25,030 nucleotides of DNA from Bacteroidaceae bacterium (GCA_016302965.1 JAEDMP010000034.1:1-25030); one strand, 5' to 3'. Positions 14,470 to 23,761 are shown, numbered from the stretch's first letter. Translations and numbers: made by a program. The notes: generated by a model not told the origin, from the sequence alone.

Positions 14470-15333
14470 ATGAAACTGAATCTTCAAAAGCCCTTGGTGA
14501 TTTTCGACCTGGAGACCACAGGTCTGGATCTCGTCAAGGAGCGTATCATCCAACTTTCCTATATCAAAGTGATGCCCAACGGCGAGGAAATCCGCCACGA
14601 CTATACCATCAATCCCGAGAAACCGATTCCCGCAGAGGTGACCGAACTGACGGGCATAAGCGATGCCGATGTGGCAGGCAAGCCCACCTTCAAGGAGTTG
14701 GCCAAGACCCTGGAAGAGGAGTTCAAGGGTTGCGACTTCGCCGGTTACAACTCCAACAACTTTGACATCCCCCTGCTGGCCGAAGAGTTTCTGCGTGCCG
14801 GCATCGACTTCGACTTCGGCAAGTGCCGTCTGATTGATGCCTGTGCCATCTTCCGCAAGATGGAGAAGCGCAACCTCGCTGCTGCCTACAAGTTCTATTG
14901 CGGGCGCAAGATGGAAGACGACTTCGAGGCCCATCGCGCCGACCAGGACACCGAAGCGACCTATCGGGTGCTGATGGGGCAGCTGGACCGTTATACCCCC
15001 GAGAACGAGCCCGACGAGCCGGAACGCCGTTTGGAGAACGACATGCAGTTCTTGGCCGATTTCTCCAAGCAGAACGACAACGTAGACTTTGCGGGCCGCA
15101 TCATCTGGGCTCCGAAGAAGGATGCCAAGGGCCAGCCCGTGGTCGATGCCGAGGGCAATCCGGTGAAAGAAGAGGTGTTCAACTTCGGCAAGCACAAGGG
15201 CGAACCCGTGGCCCAGGTGCTGCGTTTCGACCCCGGCTATTTCAGCTGGGTGCTTTCGGGCGATTTCACCTACAATACGAAACAGGTGCTCACCCGCATC
15301 CGTCTGAGAGAGAGCAAAATGTATGGCCGCTAA
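14470..15333 (+). CDS. DnaQ-like 3'-5' exonuclease (DEDDh) with ExoX-like C-terminal domain
   Basis: This 287-aa protein has the exonuclease motifs of the DnaQ family: FDLETTG with D13 and E15, GYNSNNFDIPLL with D99, and AHRADQDT with H155 and D160, which defines the DEDDh class. Residues 236-285 (FNFGKHKGEPVAQVL, PGYFSWVLSGDF) resemble the short domain at the end of exonuclease X-type proteins. It may act as a polymerase III epsilon-like proofreader or a repair exonuclease; the second domain and the lack of a visible clamp motif leave this open. Start at 14470, 35 bases after dnaN, gives the typical short lead-in to motif I. Co-transcription with dnaN is likely. Confidence 0.9.
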   Translation: MKLNLQKPLVIFDLETTGLDLVKERIIQLSYIKVMPNGEEIRHDYTINPEKPIPAEVTELTGISDADVAGKPTFKELAKTLEEEFKGCDFAGYNSNNFDIPLLAEEFLRAGIDFDFGKCRLIDACAIFRKMEKRNLAAAYKFYCGRKMEDDFEAHRADQDTEATYRVLMGQLDRYTPENEPDEPERRLENDMQFLADFSKQNDNVDFAGRIIWAPKKDAKGQPVVDAEGNPVKEEVFNFGKHKGEPVAQVLRFDPGYFSWVLSGDFTYNTKQVLTRIRLRESKMYGR

Positions 15334-15390
15334 CGCCAGCGGACCGAAATGATTGAAGCGACACATCCAAATCGAATTGATTGAAACGTT

Positions 15391-16599
15391 ATGTCATTAC
15401 AAGGTAAGAAGTTTGTATTGGGCATCACCGGCTCCATCGCCGCTTACAAGGCATGCTACCTCATCCGTGGTCTCGTGAAACGGGGCTGCGAGGTGCAGGT
15501 GGTGATTACGCCCTCAGGCAAAGAGTTTATCACGCCCATCACGCTGTCGGCGCTGACCCACAAGCCCGTCATCAGCGAGTTTTTCTCGCAGCGCGACGGC
15601 ACGTGGAACAGCCATGTCAATCTGGGGTTATGGGCCGATGCCATGATTGTGGCTCCCTGCACGGCCTCCACGCTGGGCAAGATGGCCCATGGGATAGCCG
15701 ACAACATGCTCATCACCACCTATCTGTCGATGAAAGCCCCGGTGTTCATTGCTCCGGCGATGGACCTCGACATGTACCGTCACCCCTCCACCCAGTCCAA
15801 CCTGCAGCAACTGCTCCGCTATGGCAACCATATCATCGAGCCCGAGTCGGGCTTTCTGGCCAGTGGTCTGGAGGGCAAGGGGCGCATGGAAGAGCCCGAT
15901 GAGATTATCCGCTACTTGGACGACTACTTCAAGGGCAACACCCGCCAGTTGGAGGGCAAGAGGGTGCTAGTGACCGCTGGCCCCACCTACGAGAAGATTG
16001 ACCCCGTGCGCTTCATAGGCAACTACTCCAGCGGCAAGATGGGAGTGGCATTGGCTGAGGAATGTGCGCGCAGGGGAGCCCATGTAACCCTGATAGCGGG
16101 TCCCATCTCCGCCCCCTTGCATGACAAGCGCGTGGAGCGCATCGACGTGGAGAGCTGCGAGGAGATGTACCAGGCAGCCACCCCCCGTTTTGCGGCTTGC
16201 GATGCCGCCATTCTCTGTGCCGCCGTGGCCGACTTCCGCCCCGAAACGGTAGCCGGCACCAAGATCAAGCGCGAGAAGGACGACCTTGTGTTGCGACTCT
16301 CTCCCACTCACGACATTGCCGCTGCACTCGGCGGGATGAAACGTCCCGACCAGGTGATGGTGGGCTTTGCCTTGGAGACCGACCACGAAGAGAGCCATGC
16401 CCAGGACAAGCTGAGACGGAAGAAGCTGGATTTCATCGTGCTCAACTCCCTGCGCAACGAGGGCACCTGTTTCCAGACCGACGACAACCAGGTGACCATC
16501 CTCTCAGCCGAGGGCTGCAAGCCATACGAGAAGAAACCGAAAGCCGAAGTGGCTTCCGACATTGTGGACGAACTGGCCGCCCGGTTGGTCCGTAAATAA
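15391..16599 (+). CDS. coaBC: Bifunctional phosphopantothenoylcysteine decarboxylase/phosphopantothenate-cysteine ligase
   Basis: CoaBC joins cysteine to 4'-phosphopantothenate and decarboxylates the product to 4'-phosphopantetheine in coenzyme A synthesis. The CoaC flavin domain (about 1-185) has GITGSIAAYK (11-20), the active-site H75 in NSHVNLG, and APCTASTLGKMAHGIADN. The CoaB domain (about 190-402) has VTAGPTYEKIDPVRFIGNYSSGKMG and AAVADFRP. The protein aligns with E. coli CoaBC without gaps at the active site, yet position 125 is Asp (PAMD instead of PAMN) and position 158 is Ser (LASGLEGKGRM instead of ACGDxGxGRM). These replacements are discussed under findings. The full length of 402 aa argues against decay. 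DUF4835 follows 12 bases later. Confidence 0.95.
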   Translation: MSLQGKKFVLGITGSIAAYKACYLIRGLVKRGCEVQVVITPSGKEFITPITLSALTHKPVISEFFSQRDGTWNSHVNLGLWADAMIVAPCTASTLGKMAHGIADNMLITTYLSMKAPVFIAPAMDLDMYRHPSTQSNLQQLLRYGNHIIEPESGFLASGLEGKGRMEEPDEIIRYLDDYFKGNTRQLEGKRVLVTAGPTYEKIDPVRFIGNYSSGKMGVALAEECARRGAHVTLIAGPISAPLHDKRVERIDVESCEEMYQAATPRFAACDAAILCAAVADFRPETVAGTKIKREKDDLVLRLSPTHDIAAALGGMKRPDQVMVGFALETDHEESHAQDKLRRKKLDFIVLNSLRNEGTCFQTDDNQVTILSAEGCKPYEKKPKAEVASDIVDELAARLVRK

Positions 16600-16611
16600 T
16601 CCCTAATCGAC

Positions 16612-17529
16612 ATGAAGCATAGACGTATCTTCCATCTGCTGCCGCTCCTGCTGGCCCTCTGCATCAGTATGAAGGGCCATGCCCAGGAACTGGAAGCGAA
16701 AATCAACTTCAACACCGCAAAGATCGGAACCACCGACAAGAGCGTGTTCGAGAATCTCAAGGAGACGCTCGAACAATTCTTCAACGAGCGGCAATGGACC
16801 GACCTGCAGTTCCAGCCCAACGAGCGCATCCAGTGCAGTTTCAACATCACCGTCAACAAATATGACAAGACCACCAACCTGTTTGAATGCACGGCACTCA
16901 TCCAGGCCAACCGTCCGGTGTACAACTCGCAGTATACGTCCGTGCTCTACAACAACCGCGACCAGAACTTCAACTTCGAGTTTGCGCAGTTCGACCAGCT
17001 CAACTTCACCGACGAGACGGTAGACAACCAGCTGACGGCCCTCTTTGCCTACTATGCCTACCTCATCATTGGTCTCGACCTCGACAGTTTCTCGCCGATG
17101 GGCGGCACGGACGTGCTGCAACGCTGCTTCTCGTTGGTGAACAATGCACAGAACCTCGATTTCCCCGGCTGGAAAGCCTTCGAGAACAGCAAGAACCGCT
17201 TTGCGCTCATCAACGACTATCTGGACGAGGGCATGAAACCCTTCCGGCAGTTGCAGTATGACTACTACCGCAAGGGTTTCGACGAGATGGCGAGCAATGC
17301 CGAGCGCGGTCGCAACAACATCACCGCTGCCCTGCAGGAAGACCTCAAACAGGCCAAGGAGAACAAGCCACTGAGTCTGCTGCCGCAGATATGGACCGAC
17401 TACAAGCGCGACGAGCTGGCCAACCTCTACAAAGGCAAGGGCACGCAAAAGGAAAAAGAAGCCATCTACGAGTTGCTGATGAACATCAATGCCTCGCAGA
17501 ATGACGCATGGAACAAAATCAAACAATAG
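16612..17529 (+). CDS. DUF4835 family exported protein
   Basis: This 305-aa protein has a signal peptide (basic MKHRR, hydrophobic LLPLLLALCI, cleavage likely after GHA before QELEAKI), so it is periplasmic or envelope-associated. The mature part begins with ELEAKINFNTAKIGTT and has YNSQYTSVLYNNRDQNFNFEFAQFDQLNF and a conserved AYYAYLIIGLDLDSFSPMGG region, typical of the Bacteroidota family DUF4835. No enzymatic motif is visible and the function is unknown. It sits between coaBC (12 bases) and recN (3 bases), a tight arrangement I believe recurs in the phylum. It must therefore be translated from the same message as a cytosolic CoA enzyme and a repair ATPase. Confidence 0.88.
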   Translation: MKHRRIFHLLPLLLALCISMKGHAQELEAKINFNTAKIGTTDKSVFENLKETLEQFFNERQWTDLQFQPNERIQCSFNITVNKYDKTTNLFECTALIQANRPVYNSQYTSVLYNNRDQNFNFEFAQFDQLNFTDETVDNQLTALFAYYAYLIIGLDLDSFSPMGGTDVLQRCFSLVNNAQNLDFPGWKAFENSKNRFALINDYLDEGMKPFRQLQYDYYRKGFDEMASNAERGRNNITAALQEDLKQAKENKPLSLLPQIWTDYKRDELANLYKGKGTQKEKEAIYELLMNINASQNDAWNKIKQ

Positions 17530-17532
17530 ATT

Positions 17533-19191
17533 ATGCTCAGACACTTACTCATCAAGAACTTCACCCTCATCGACCGTCTCGACATCGACTTCTTTGAGGG
17601 TTTCTCCGTCATCACGGGCGAGACGGGTGCAGGAAAGAGTATTATCCTCGGTGCCATCGGTCTGCTCTTAGGTCAGCGGGCCGACTCCAAGGTCATCAAG
17701 AAGGCGCAGGAGAAATGTGTGATAGAAGCCCACTTCGATCTGTCGCGCTACCACATGGAGGCTTTCTTCAAGGACAATGACATCGACTATGATGCCGATG
17801 ACTGCATCATCCGCCGCGAGCTCTCCCCGTCGGGCAAGAGCCGCGCGTTCATCAACGACTGTCCGGTGGCGCTCTCGGTGCTCAAGGAACTGAGCGAGCA
17901 TCTGGTGGACATCCACAGCCAGCACCAGAATCTGCTCATCAACAAACAGGACTTCCAGTTGGAGGTGGTAGACATCATCGCCAACGACGATGCGCTGCTG
18001 GCCGACTACAAGCGCAGTTATGCCCACTTCATGGAGTGCCGGAAGCAGCTGCAGCAACTGCAGGACGACATCGAGCGCAACCAGGCCAATCTGGATTTTC
18101 TGCAATACCAGTTTGACGAGCTCCACCAGGCCCATCTCACGGCGGGCGAACAGGAAGAACTGGAGCAGCGGGCGGACATCATGAGCCACTCTGAGGAAAT
18201 CAAGAGCCAGCTGTACAAGGTGGACCACCTGCTCTCGAGCGAGGGCACAGGAGTGGTGGAGAGTCTGCGTGCGGCTTCTGATGCCCTGCATACACTGGGT
18301 CGCCATCTGCCCGAGGCCCAGGAGATGGCCGATCGTGTGGACAGCTGCCATATCGAACTGAAAGACCTGGCACAGGACGTGAGCGCCCGACTGGAAGATA
18401 CCGACTTTGACCCGGCCGAACTGGATGCCATCAACCAGCGTCTCGACCGTATATACAGTCTACAGAAGAAATACCACTGCGAGAGCATCGATGAACTGAT
18501 AGCCCTGACGCAGCGGTTGGAACAGCAGTTGGAGAACATCACCAACAGCGACGAGGCCCTTGCCGAACTGCAGCAGCAGGTGAGTGAGGCCGAAACCGTC
18601 TGCCGCCAACATGCCGAGCAACTAAGCGACGTGCGCCAGCAAGCCGCCCACACCATCGAGCAGCAGATGCTCGAGAGTCTGGTGAGTCTGGGCATGCCGA
18701 GCGTCCGGTTTGCGGTGACCATCGAGCGCGGCAAAGTGGGAGCCAGCGGCTGGGACATGGTCTCCTTTCTGTTCAGTGCCAACAAGAGTCAGGCTCCTCA
18801 ACCCGTCTCCCAGGTGGCTTCGGGCGGTGAGATTGCCCGCGTGATGCTCTCGCTGAAGGCAATGATCAGCAGTGCGGTGAAACTGCCCACCATCATCTTC
18901 GACGAGATAGACACGGGTGTGAGCGGCAAGATAGCCGAGCGCATGGCGCAGATCATGCAGCAGATGGGCTCTACGGGGCGTCAGGTCATCAGCATCACCC
19001 ACCTGCCGCAGATAGCCGCCCTGGGCAGCACCCACTACAAGGTGGTGAAGACCGAGGACGAGACGGGCACCACCAGTTCGATGACCCTGCTCAACCAGGA
19101 GGAGCGCATCCGCGAGATAGCGCAGATGGTGAGTGGCAGCGACATCAGCGAGGCCGCCATCAACAATGCGCGCCAGCTGCTGAAACTCTGA
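17533..19191 (+). CDS. recN: DNA repair protein RecN
   Basis: RecN is an SMC-like ATPase that acts on chromosomes with double-strand breaks. Walker A is GETGAGKS at 29-36 in the N-terminal half, followed by long heptad-rich helices (about 150-380, many Gln/Glu/Leu) forming the coiled coil. The C-terminal half has the ABC signature VASGGEIARVMLSL (from 428) and Walker B IIFDEIDTGVSG (D457, E458), then an ITHLPQIAALG H-loop region. The length of 552 aa is normal. It starts 3 bases after DUF4835, indicating co-transcription from the dnaN end. No SOS box can be assigned because no LexA-type site is recognisable upstream. Confidence 0.96.
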   Translation: MLRHLLIKNFTLIDRLDIDFFEGFSVITGETGAGKSIILGAIGLLLGQRADSKVIKKAQEKCVIEAHFDLSRYHMEAFFKDNDIDYDADDCIIRRELSPSGKSRAFINDCPVALSVLKELSEHLVDIHSQHQNLLINKQDFQLEVVDIIANDDALLADYKRSYAHFMECRKQLQQLQDDIERNQANLDFLQYQFDELHQAHLTAGEQEELEQRADIMSHSEEIKSQLYKVDHLLSSEGTGVVESLRAASDALHTLGRHLPEAQEMADRVDSCHIELKDLAQDVSARLEDTDFDPAELDAINQRLDRIYSLQKKYHCESIDELIALTQRLEQQLENITNSDEALAELQQQVSEAETVCRQHAEQLSDVRQQAAHTIEQQMLESLVSLGMPSVRFAVTIERGKVGASGWDMVSFLFSANKSQAPQPVSQVASGGEIARVMLSLKAMISSAVKLPTIIFDEIDTGVSGKIAERMAQIMQQMGSTGRQVISITHLPQIAALGSTHYKVVKTEDETGTTSSMTLLNQEERIREIAQMVSGSDISEAAINNARQLLKL

Positions 19192-19260
19192 GCCGTCGAC
19201 ACCTATTATTTATATAATGATGATTCCATAAGAGAAAAAAAAACAAGAAGAAGAAACGAA

Positions 19261-20976
19261 ATGAACAAGCATCTATTCCATCAACTTATAGCCACTTTCT
19301 GCCTACTGCTCTGCAGCCCCACCCTATTGTGGTCGGCCACCGTGCAGCCGGCTTGGAGCAAGAAGGCCTTCAAGTCAGTATTCACCCTTCAGACCTTCGA
19401 TGCGGGCGGTTCGCTGATAGCCTCCTCGCACGGCTTCTTCGTCGGCAAGATGGGCGAGGCGGTGAGCAATCTGTCGGCCTTCAAGGGGGCAGCCCGTGCC
19501 ACCATTATCGACTCGCAGGGCAAGGAATATGGCGTAAGTATGATTCTTGGATTCAACGACCTTTATGACGTGGTACGCTTCCGCGTAGACACCAAGCAGA
19601 GCATTCCGCTCACCGTGAGCGCCACCCACCCCACTGAGGGCGAGACACTCTGGCTCCTTCCCTACCGTCTGAAGAAGGCCGCGCTCTGCGTGGAGGGTCA
19701 GTTGGAGAAGTCGGAACCCGTGGCCGACCGCTATGCCTACTATACCCTCAGCATGTCCACCCCCGACCATGCACTGAGTCTGCCGCTTCTCAATGCGTCG
19801 GGCGAGGTGGTAGGTCTCTGCCAGCCCTCATCGTCATCGGCCGACGCCAACCGCTGTTATGCCATCGGTGCCGACTATGCCGCCAGTCTGAAGATGACGG
19901 GTCTGAGTCTGAACCACGAAGTGCTGCGCACCATCGGTATCAAGAAAGACCTTCCCGACGAGCTCGACCAGGCCGTGCTCACGCTCTATATTGCCGGCAC
20001 GGGGCTCGACTCTGCCCGCCTTGGCAGTTACCGCCAGTTGGTCGACGATTTCGTCAGCAAGTTTCCCACGGCTCCCGACGGCTATATAAGCCGCGCCCAG
20101 ATAGCCTTGGCCGACCGGGACTATGCCCAGGCCAAGCGCAATATGGACGAGGCACTGAAGGTGGCCACGAAGAAGGATGACGTACACTACAGCTATGCGC
20201 GCATGATGCTGCAGAAGGAGATGACCGACAGCGCCACCCCCTTTGAGCCCTGGTCGCTGGATGCCGCCGCTGCCGAGGCCGAAGAGGCCTACAAGGTGAA
20301 CCCGCTGCCTGCCTACCGCCAACTGGAGGGTCAGATACGCTTTACTCAGAAGCAGTATGACGAGGCCCTGCGCCTCTATCTCTCCGCTGTGGGCAAGGGG
20401 AATATCGATGCCGAACTCTACACCAACGCGGCCCAGTGCAAGCAGGCCCAGAACGACACCACCGCCTATCTGGCCCTGCTCGACAGCGCGGTGAACACGT
20501 TCAGCAAACCCTATCTGAAGGCCGCTGCGCCCTATCTGCTCACCCGTGCCTATGCTATGCTCTCGGCAGGCCGCTTCCGCAATGCCTTCACCGACCTGAA
20601 CGAATATGAGCAGCTGATGCCCACTGAGGTGAACGACCGTTTCTACTACGTGCGCTCGCAGGCCGCCGTGGGCGGACGCCTGTTCCAGCAGGCACTCAAC
20701 GATCTGGACAAAGCCATCGGCAAAACCCCGTCGAACACGCTCTACTATTCGGAGAAAGCCTCCATCGAGGTGCGCGTGGGGCTGTATGCCCAGGCCATGG
20801 AGACGGCACGCAAGTGCATCGCCGCCGACCCTGACCAGAGCGACGGCTACCTGTTTCTCGGTCTTGCCCTGTGCCTGAGCGGACAGCAGGCCGAGGGCTG
20901 CAAACAACTGGAAAAAGCCAGGGACCTGGGTGACAACCAAGCCGAGGCCCTCATCAGGAAATACGGTGGCAAATAA
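19261..20976 (+). CDS. Secreted degenerate trypsin-like domain protein with TPR repeats
   Basis: A hydrophobic N-terminus (FCLLLCSPTLLWSA) suggests export, with cleavage near residue 26. Residues about 30-215 look like an HtrA/trypsin-type fold: SHGFFVGKMGEAVSN aligns with the stretch ahead of the catalytic His, GFNDLYDVVRF with the Asp region (D103), and LPLLNASGEVVGL with the segment after the catalytic Ser. However, the His position is S72 and the GNSGGP motif is replaced by HALSLP, so the protease is probably inactive. Residues about 225-571 contain TPR-like helical repeats (for example AQIALADRDYAQAKRNMDEAL, in part, and the final LFLGLALCLSGQQAEGCKQLEKA region). The gene begins 69 bases after recN and ends 11 bases before clpS. 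A binding or scaffold role is an inference. Confidence 0.78.
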   Translation: MNKHLFHQLIATFCLLLCSPTLLWSATVQPAWSKKAFKSVFTLQTFDAGGSLIASSHGFFVGKMGEAVSNLSAFKGAARATIIDSQGKEYGVSMILGFNDLYDVVRFRVDTKQSIPLTVSATHPTEGETLWLLPYRLKKAALCVEGQLEKSEPVADRYAYYTLSMSTPDHALSLPLLNASGEVVGLCQPSSSSADANRCYAIGADYAASLKMTGLSLNHEVLRTIGIKKDLPDELDQAVLTLYIAGTGLDSARLGSYRQLVDDFVSKFPTAPDGYISRAQIALADRDYAQAKRNMDEALKVATKKDDVHYSYARMMLQKEMTDSATPFEPWSLDAAAAEAEEAYKVNPLPAYRQLEGQIRFTQKQYDEALRLYLSAVGKGNIDAELYTNAAQCKQAQNDTTAYLALLDSAVNTFSKPYLKAAAPYLLTRAYAMLSAGRFRNAFTDLNEYEQLMPTEVNDRFYYVRSQAAVGGRLFQQALNDLDKAIGKTPSNTLYYSEKASIEVRVGLYAQAMETARKCIAADPDQSDGYLFLGLALCLSGQQAEGCKQLEKARDLGDNQAEALIRKYGGK

Positions 20977-20987
20977 ACGGAACAACT

Positions 20988-21296
20988 ATGGCATCCAAGA
21001 ACCAACCCGCGACCAAGCGGTCGTCGCGCTTCAAACTGAAGGAACCGTCGAAATACCACGTCATCATGCACAATGACGACGTGACGACCATGGACTTTGT
21101 GGTGATGATTCTCGAGCGCATCTTCTGCAAGACGCAGGCTGAGGCCGAGACCATCATGCTCAAAATCCATCACAAGGGTTCTGCCATCGTGGGCACCTAT
21201 TACCGCGACATTGCCGTGAGCAAGAAAGACGTGGCCGTCAAAGCCGCCCGCGACAATGGGTTCCCTTTACAATTAACCGTAGAAGAAGTGTTATGA
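20988..21296 (+). CDS. clpS: ClpS adaptor for N-degron recognition
   Basis: ClpS binds N-terminal Leu, Phe, Tyr and Trp and delivers the substrate to ClpA. The 102-aa protein has a flexible basic N-terminal tail (1-19), then the folded core beginning EPSKYHVIMHNDD. N29, D30 and D31 correspond to the pocket residues of the HNDD motif, and H61/H62 in KIHHKG provide the conserved His. TMDFVVMILERIF is the family pocket helix. The stop codon overlaps the clpA start as ATGA (21293-21296), so translation is probably coupled. It follows the TPR gene by 11 bases. Confidence 0.95.
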   Translation: MASKNQPATKRSSRFKLKEPSKYHVIMHNDDVTTMDFVVMILERIFCKTQAEAETIMLKIHHKGSAIVGTYYRDIAVSKKDVAVKAARDNGFPLQLTVEEVL

Positions 21297-23761
21297 CAAC
21301 AGAAAGATACCTACTGATTTCGCCCATGAGTTCGCCCAAGATGAAGGAGGCCATGGCGAAAACCCTGTTCAGCTCGCTGCAGAACAGGTTTGAATTTGTC
21401 ACCCCCGAGCTTCTGCTGCTCCACATCACCGAGCAGCCGGAGTTCCAGACCTTTTGCAAACAGCAGCAACTGGACGTGAAGGGGCTGAGAGCCAACCTGG
21501 AGGAGTATGTAGAAACGATGGACCGTTTTCCCAACGAGAAGGACTTTGTCTACCAGCCCTCGTCCGACTTCACCCGGATGGTGGAGATGGTGAAGGGATT
21601 CGACCCCATCACCCCTACCGACATCGTGGAAGCCGTCTGCTCGCTCGACGATTCGTACGGCAGATACCTGCTGTGCAAGCATCTCGGCGAAGACACCAAG
21701 CAGTGGTTTTCGCAACTCGACGATTGCTATACCTCGGACATCAAACTCTACCATCAGGAGAAAAACAGGGAGAAAAACGGCAAGAAAGTCATTGCCGAGG
21801 CATGGGTGAACGGCAAGAAAATCGAGATAGACAATCCCTTCGACCTGATCAGTTCGCTGATCAGCGGGGGGCGCAGCCTGCTGCCCTCCAATCAGCAAAG
21901 CCACATAGCGCCCGAAGATGACCGCATAGAAAACGAGTTACTGATAGGCGACGACCTGTCGGAGATGGATGATGACGACTTCCCGTCGGCCACGCAAGAG
22001 CCGTGGCAGCGGTTCCTGACCCACGTCAACAAAACCTACCGCGAAAAGAACCCTCTCATCGGACGCACCACGGAACTGGAGCGCACCATCCGCGTGCTCT
22101 GCCGCCGGGACAAGAACAACGTGATCTTCATCGGCGAACCAGGTGTGGGCAAGACGGCCCTCATCTATGGTTTGGCGCGCATGATTGAAGAGACGGACGA
22201 AGGTCCCACCTGGTTGCACCGCCAACAAATCTATGCCTTGGACATGACCAGCCTGATAGCCGGCACCAGTTTCCACGGCGAATACGAGAAGCGCATGAAG
22301 GAGATACTCGAAGGGGCGAAACGCAACGGCAACTGCATCCTCTATATCGACGAGATACACAGCATCATGGGCTCCAACGGGAGCAACAACACCACGAATG
22401 CGGCCGAGATACTCAAGCCCTATCTCGAAGACGGCACCGTGAGATTCATCGGCAGCACCACCTATCAGGACTACAACCGCCAGATTGCTTCGAACCATGC
22501 CATCGCCCGCCGCTTCCAAATCATCGACATCAAGGAGCCCTCAACCGACGAGACCATCCGCATCATCCGGGGTCTGCAGGGCCGCTATGAGCAGCACCAC
22601 GGAGTGAGATTCACCGACGAGGCCATCCGCTATGCCGTGGAGCAGAGCCATGCGCTGATTCACGACCGGTTCCTGCCCGACAAGGCCATCGACCTCATCG
22701 ACGAGGCGGGTGCATACCGCCAGCAATATCCGCTGCTCAACAAGAAGGGGATGCCCAAACAGAGCCGTTTCCAGAAGGTGGACAAGGAGGTAATCCAGAC
22801 CATCCTCACCGACGTATGCCGCATCAGTGCCAAGGCGCTGAAGGCCGAGAGCAACGAGGAACTGCAGCACCTCGACAGCCGCATCACAGGCCAGATTTAC
22901 GGACAGGACGAGGCCGTTCGTCAGGTGGTCAGAAGCGTGATGATGGCCAAAGCCGGACTGTCAGACCCGGAAAAACCACTGGCCTCACTGCTCTTCGTCG
23001 GTCCCACAGGTGTGGGCAAGACAGAGGTGTGCCGGGTATTGGCCCAGAAACTGGGTGTGGAACTGGTGCGCTTCGATATGAGCGAATATGCCGAGAAGCA
23101 CACCATCTCGAAGCTCATCGGCTCGCCGGCGGGCTATGTGGGCTATGACGAGGGCGGACTGCTCACCGAGGCTATCCGCAAGTCGCCCAACTGTGTGCTG
23201 CTGCTCGACGAGATTGAGAAGGCCCACTCCGACATCTACAACATCCTCCTGCAGGTGATGGACTATGGCCGTCTGACCGACAACAAGGGCAACAAGGCCG
23301 ACTTCCGCCAGGTGATGCTCATCATGACCAGCAATGCCGGAGCGCAGTATGCCGGACAGGCCTCCGTCGGCTTCGGAGGCGGCATGAGCCGTGGCGAAGC
23401 GATGCTCAAGTCGGTGAAGAAGACGTTCAAGCCTGAGTTCCTGAACCGTCTCTCGGGCACGGTCGTGTTCCGCGATATGGACGAGCAGATGGCGCGCCTC
23501 GTGATGGAGAAGAAACTGAAGCAGCTGGAGGAGCGTCTGGCCACCAGGAACGTGACCCTCGACTTCTCCGACGAAGCGCTGGAACTGCTGCTGTCCAAGG
23601 GTTTCGTGCGCCAGTTTGGTGCACGCGAGATGGACCGTGCCATCCAGCAGTATCTCGTTCCACCCCTCATGGAGTCCATCCTTTTCGGCCAACTCAAGAA
23701 GGGCGGCAAGGCCCATATCGGCCGCCAGCAAGACCAACTCATCATCGCCCCTCGCCCATGA
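21293..23761 (+). CDS. clpA: ATP-dependent Clp protease ATP-binding subunit ClpA
   Basis: ClpA is a hexameric unfoldase that feeds substrates to ClpP. The 822-aa protein has a Clp N-domain (about 10-150, the ClpS docking region), a spacer rich in acidic residues (about 200-240), and two AAA+ modules. D1 has GEPGVGKT at 281-288 and Walker B D353-E354. D2 has GPTGVGKT at 570-577 and Walker B D639-E640. The ClpP-binding loop reads V692-G-F694, in place of IGL in E. coli ClpA, just before FKPEFLNRL. There is no long ClpB-type middle coiled coil, so this is not a disaggregase. Its start overlaps the clpS stop and its stop overlaps the aat start. ClpP is not in the window. Confidence 0.93.
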   Translation: MTTERYLLISPMSSPKMKEAMAKTLFSSLQNRFEFVTPELLLLHITEQPEFQTFCKQQQLDVKGLRANLEEYVETMDRFPNEKDFVYQPSSDFTRMVEMVKGFDPITPTDIVEAVCSLDDSYGRYLLCKHLGEDTKQWFSQLDDCYTSDIKLYHQEKNREKNGKKVIAEAWVNGKKIEIDNPFDLISSLISGGRSLLPSNQQSHIAPEDDRIENELLIGDDLSEMDDDDFPSATQEPWQRFLTHVNKTYREKNPLIGRTTELERTIRVLCRRDKNNVIFIGEPGVGKTALIYGLARMIEETDEGPTWLHRQQIYALDMTSLIAGTSFHGEYEKRMKEILEGAKRNGNCILYIDEIHSIMGSNGSNNTTNAAEILKPYLEDGTVRFIGSTTYQDYNRQIASNHAIARRFQIIDIKEPSTDETIRIIRGLQGRYEQHHGVRFTDEAIRYAVEQSHALIHDRFLPDKAIDLIDEAGAYRQQYPLLNKKGMPKQSRFQKVDKEVIQTILTDVCRISAKALKAESNEELQHLDSRITGQIYGQDEAVRQVVRSVMMAKAGLSDPEKPLASLLFVGPTGVGKTEVCRVLAQKLGVELVRFDMSEYAEKHTISKLIGSPAGYVGYDEGGLLTEAIRKSPNCVLLLDEIEKAHSDIYNILLQVMDYGRLTDNKGNKADFRQVMLIMTSNAGAQYAGQASVGFGGGMSRGEAMLKSVKKTFKPEFLNRLSGTVVFRDMDEQMARLVMEKKLKQLEERLATRNVTLDFSDEALELLLSKGFVRQFGAREMDRAIQQYLVPPLMESILFGQLKKGGKAHIGRQQDQLIIAPRP

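Noticed and set aside
16603..17544. Minus-strand open frame of 313 codons opposite DUF4835
   Set aside because: The plus-strand frame has a signal peptide, family features and tight operon spacing; the mirror has none.
19834..20985. Minus-strand open frame of 383 codons opposite the TPR region
   Set aside because: It is explained by codon bias of the sense gene; repeat periodicity and signal peptide belong to the plus strand.
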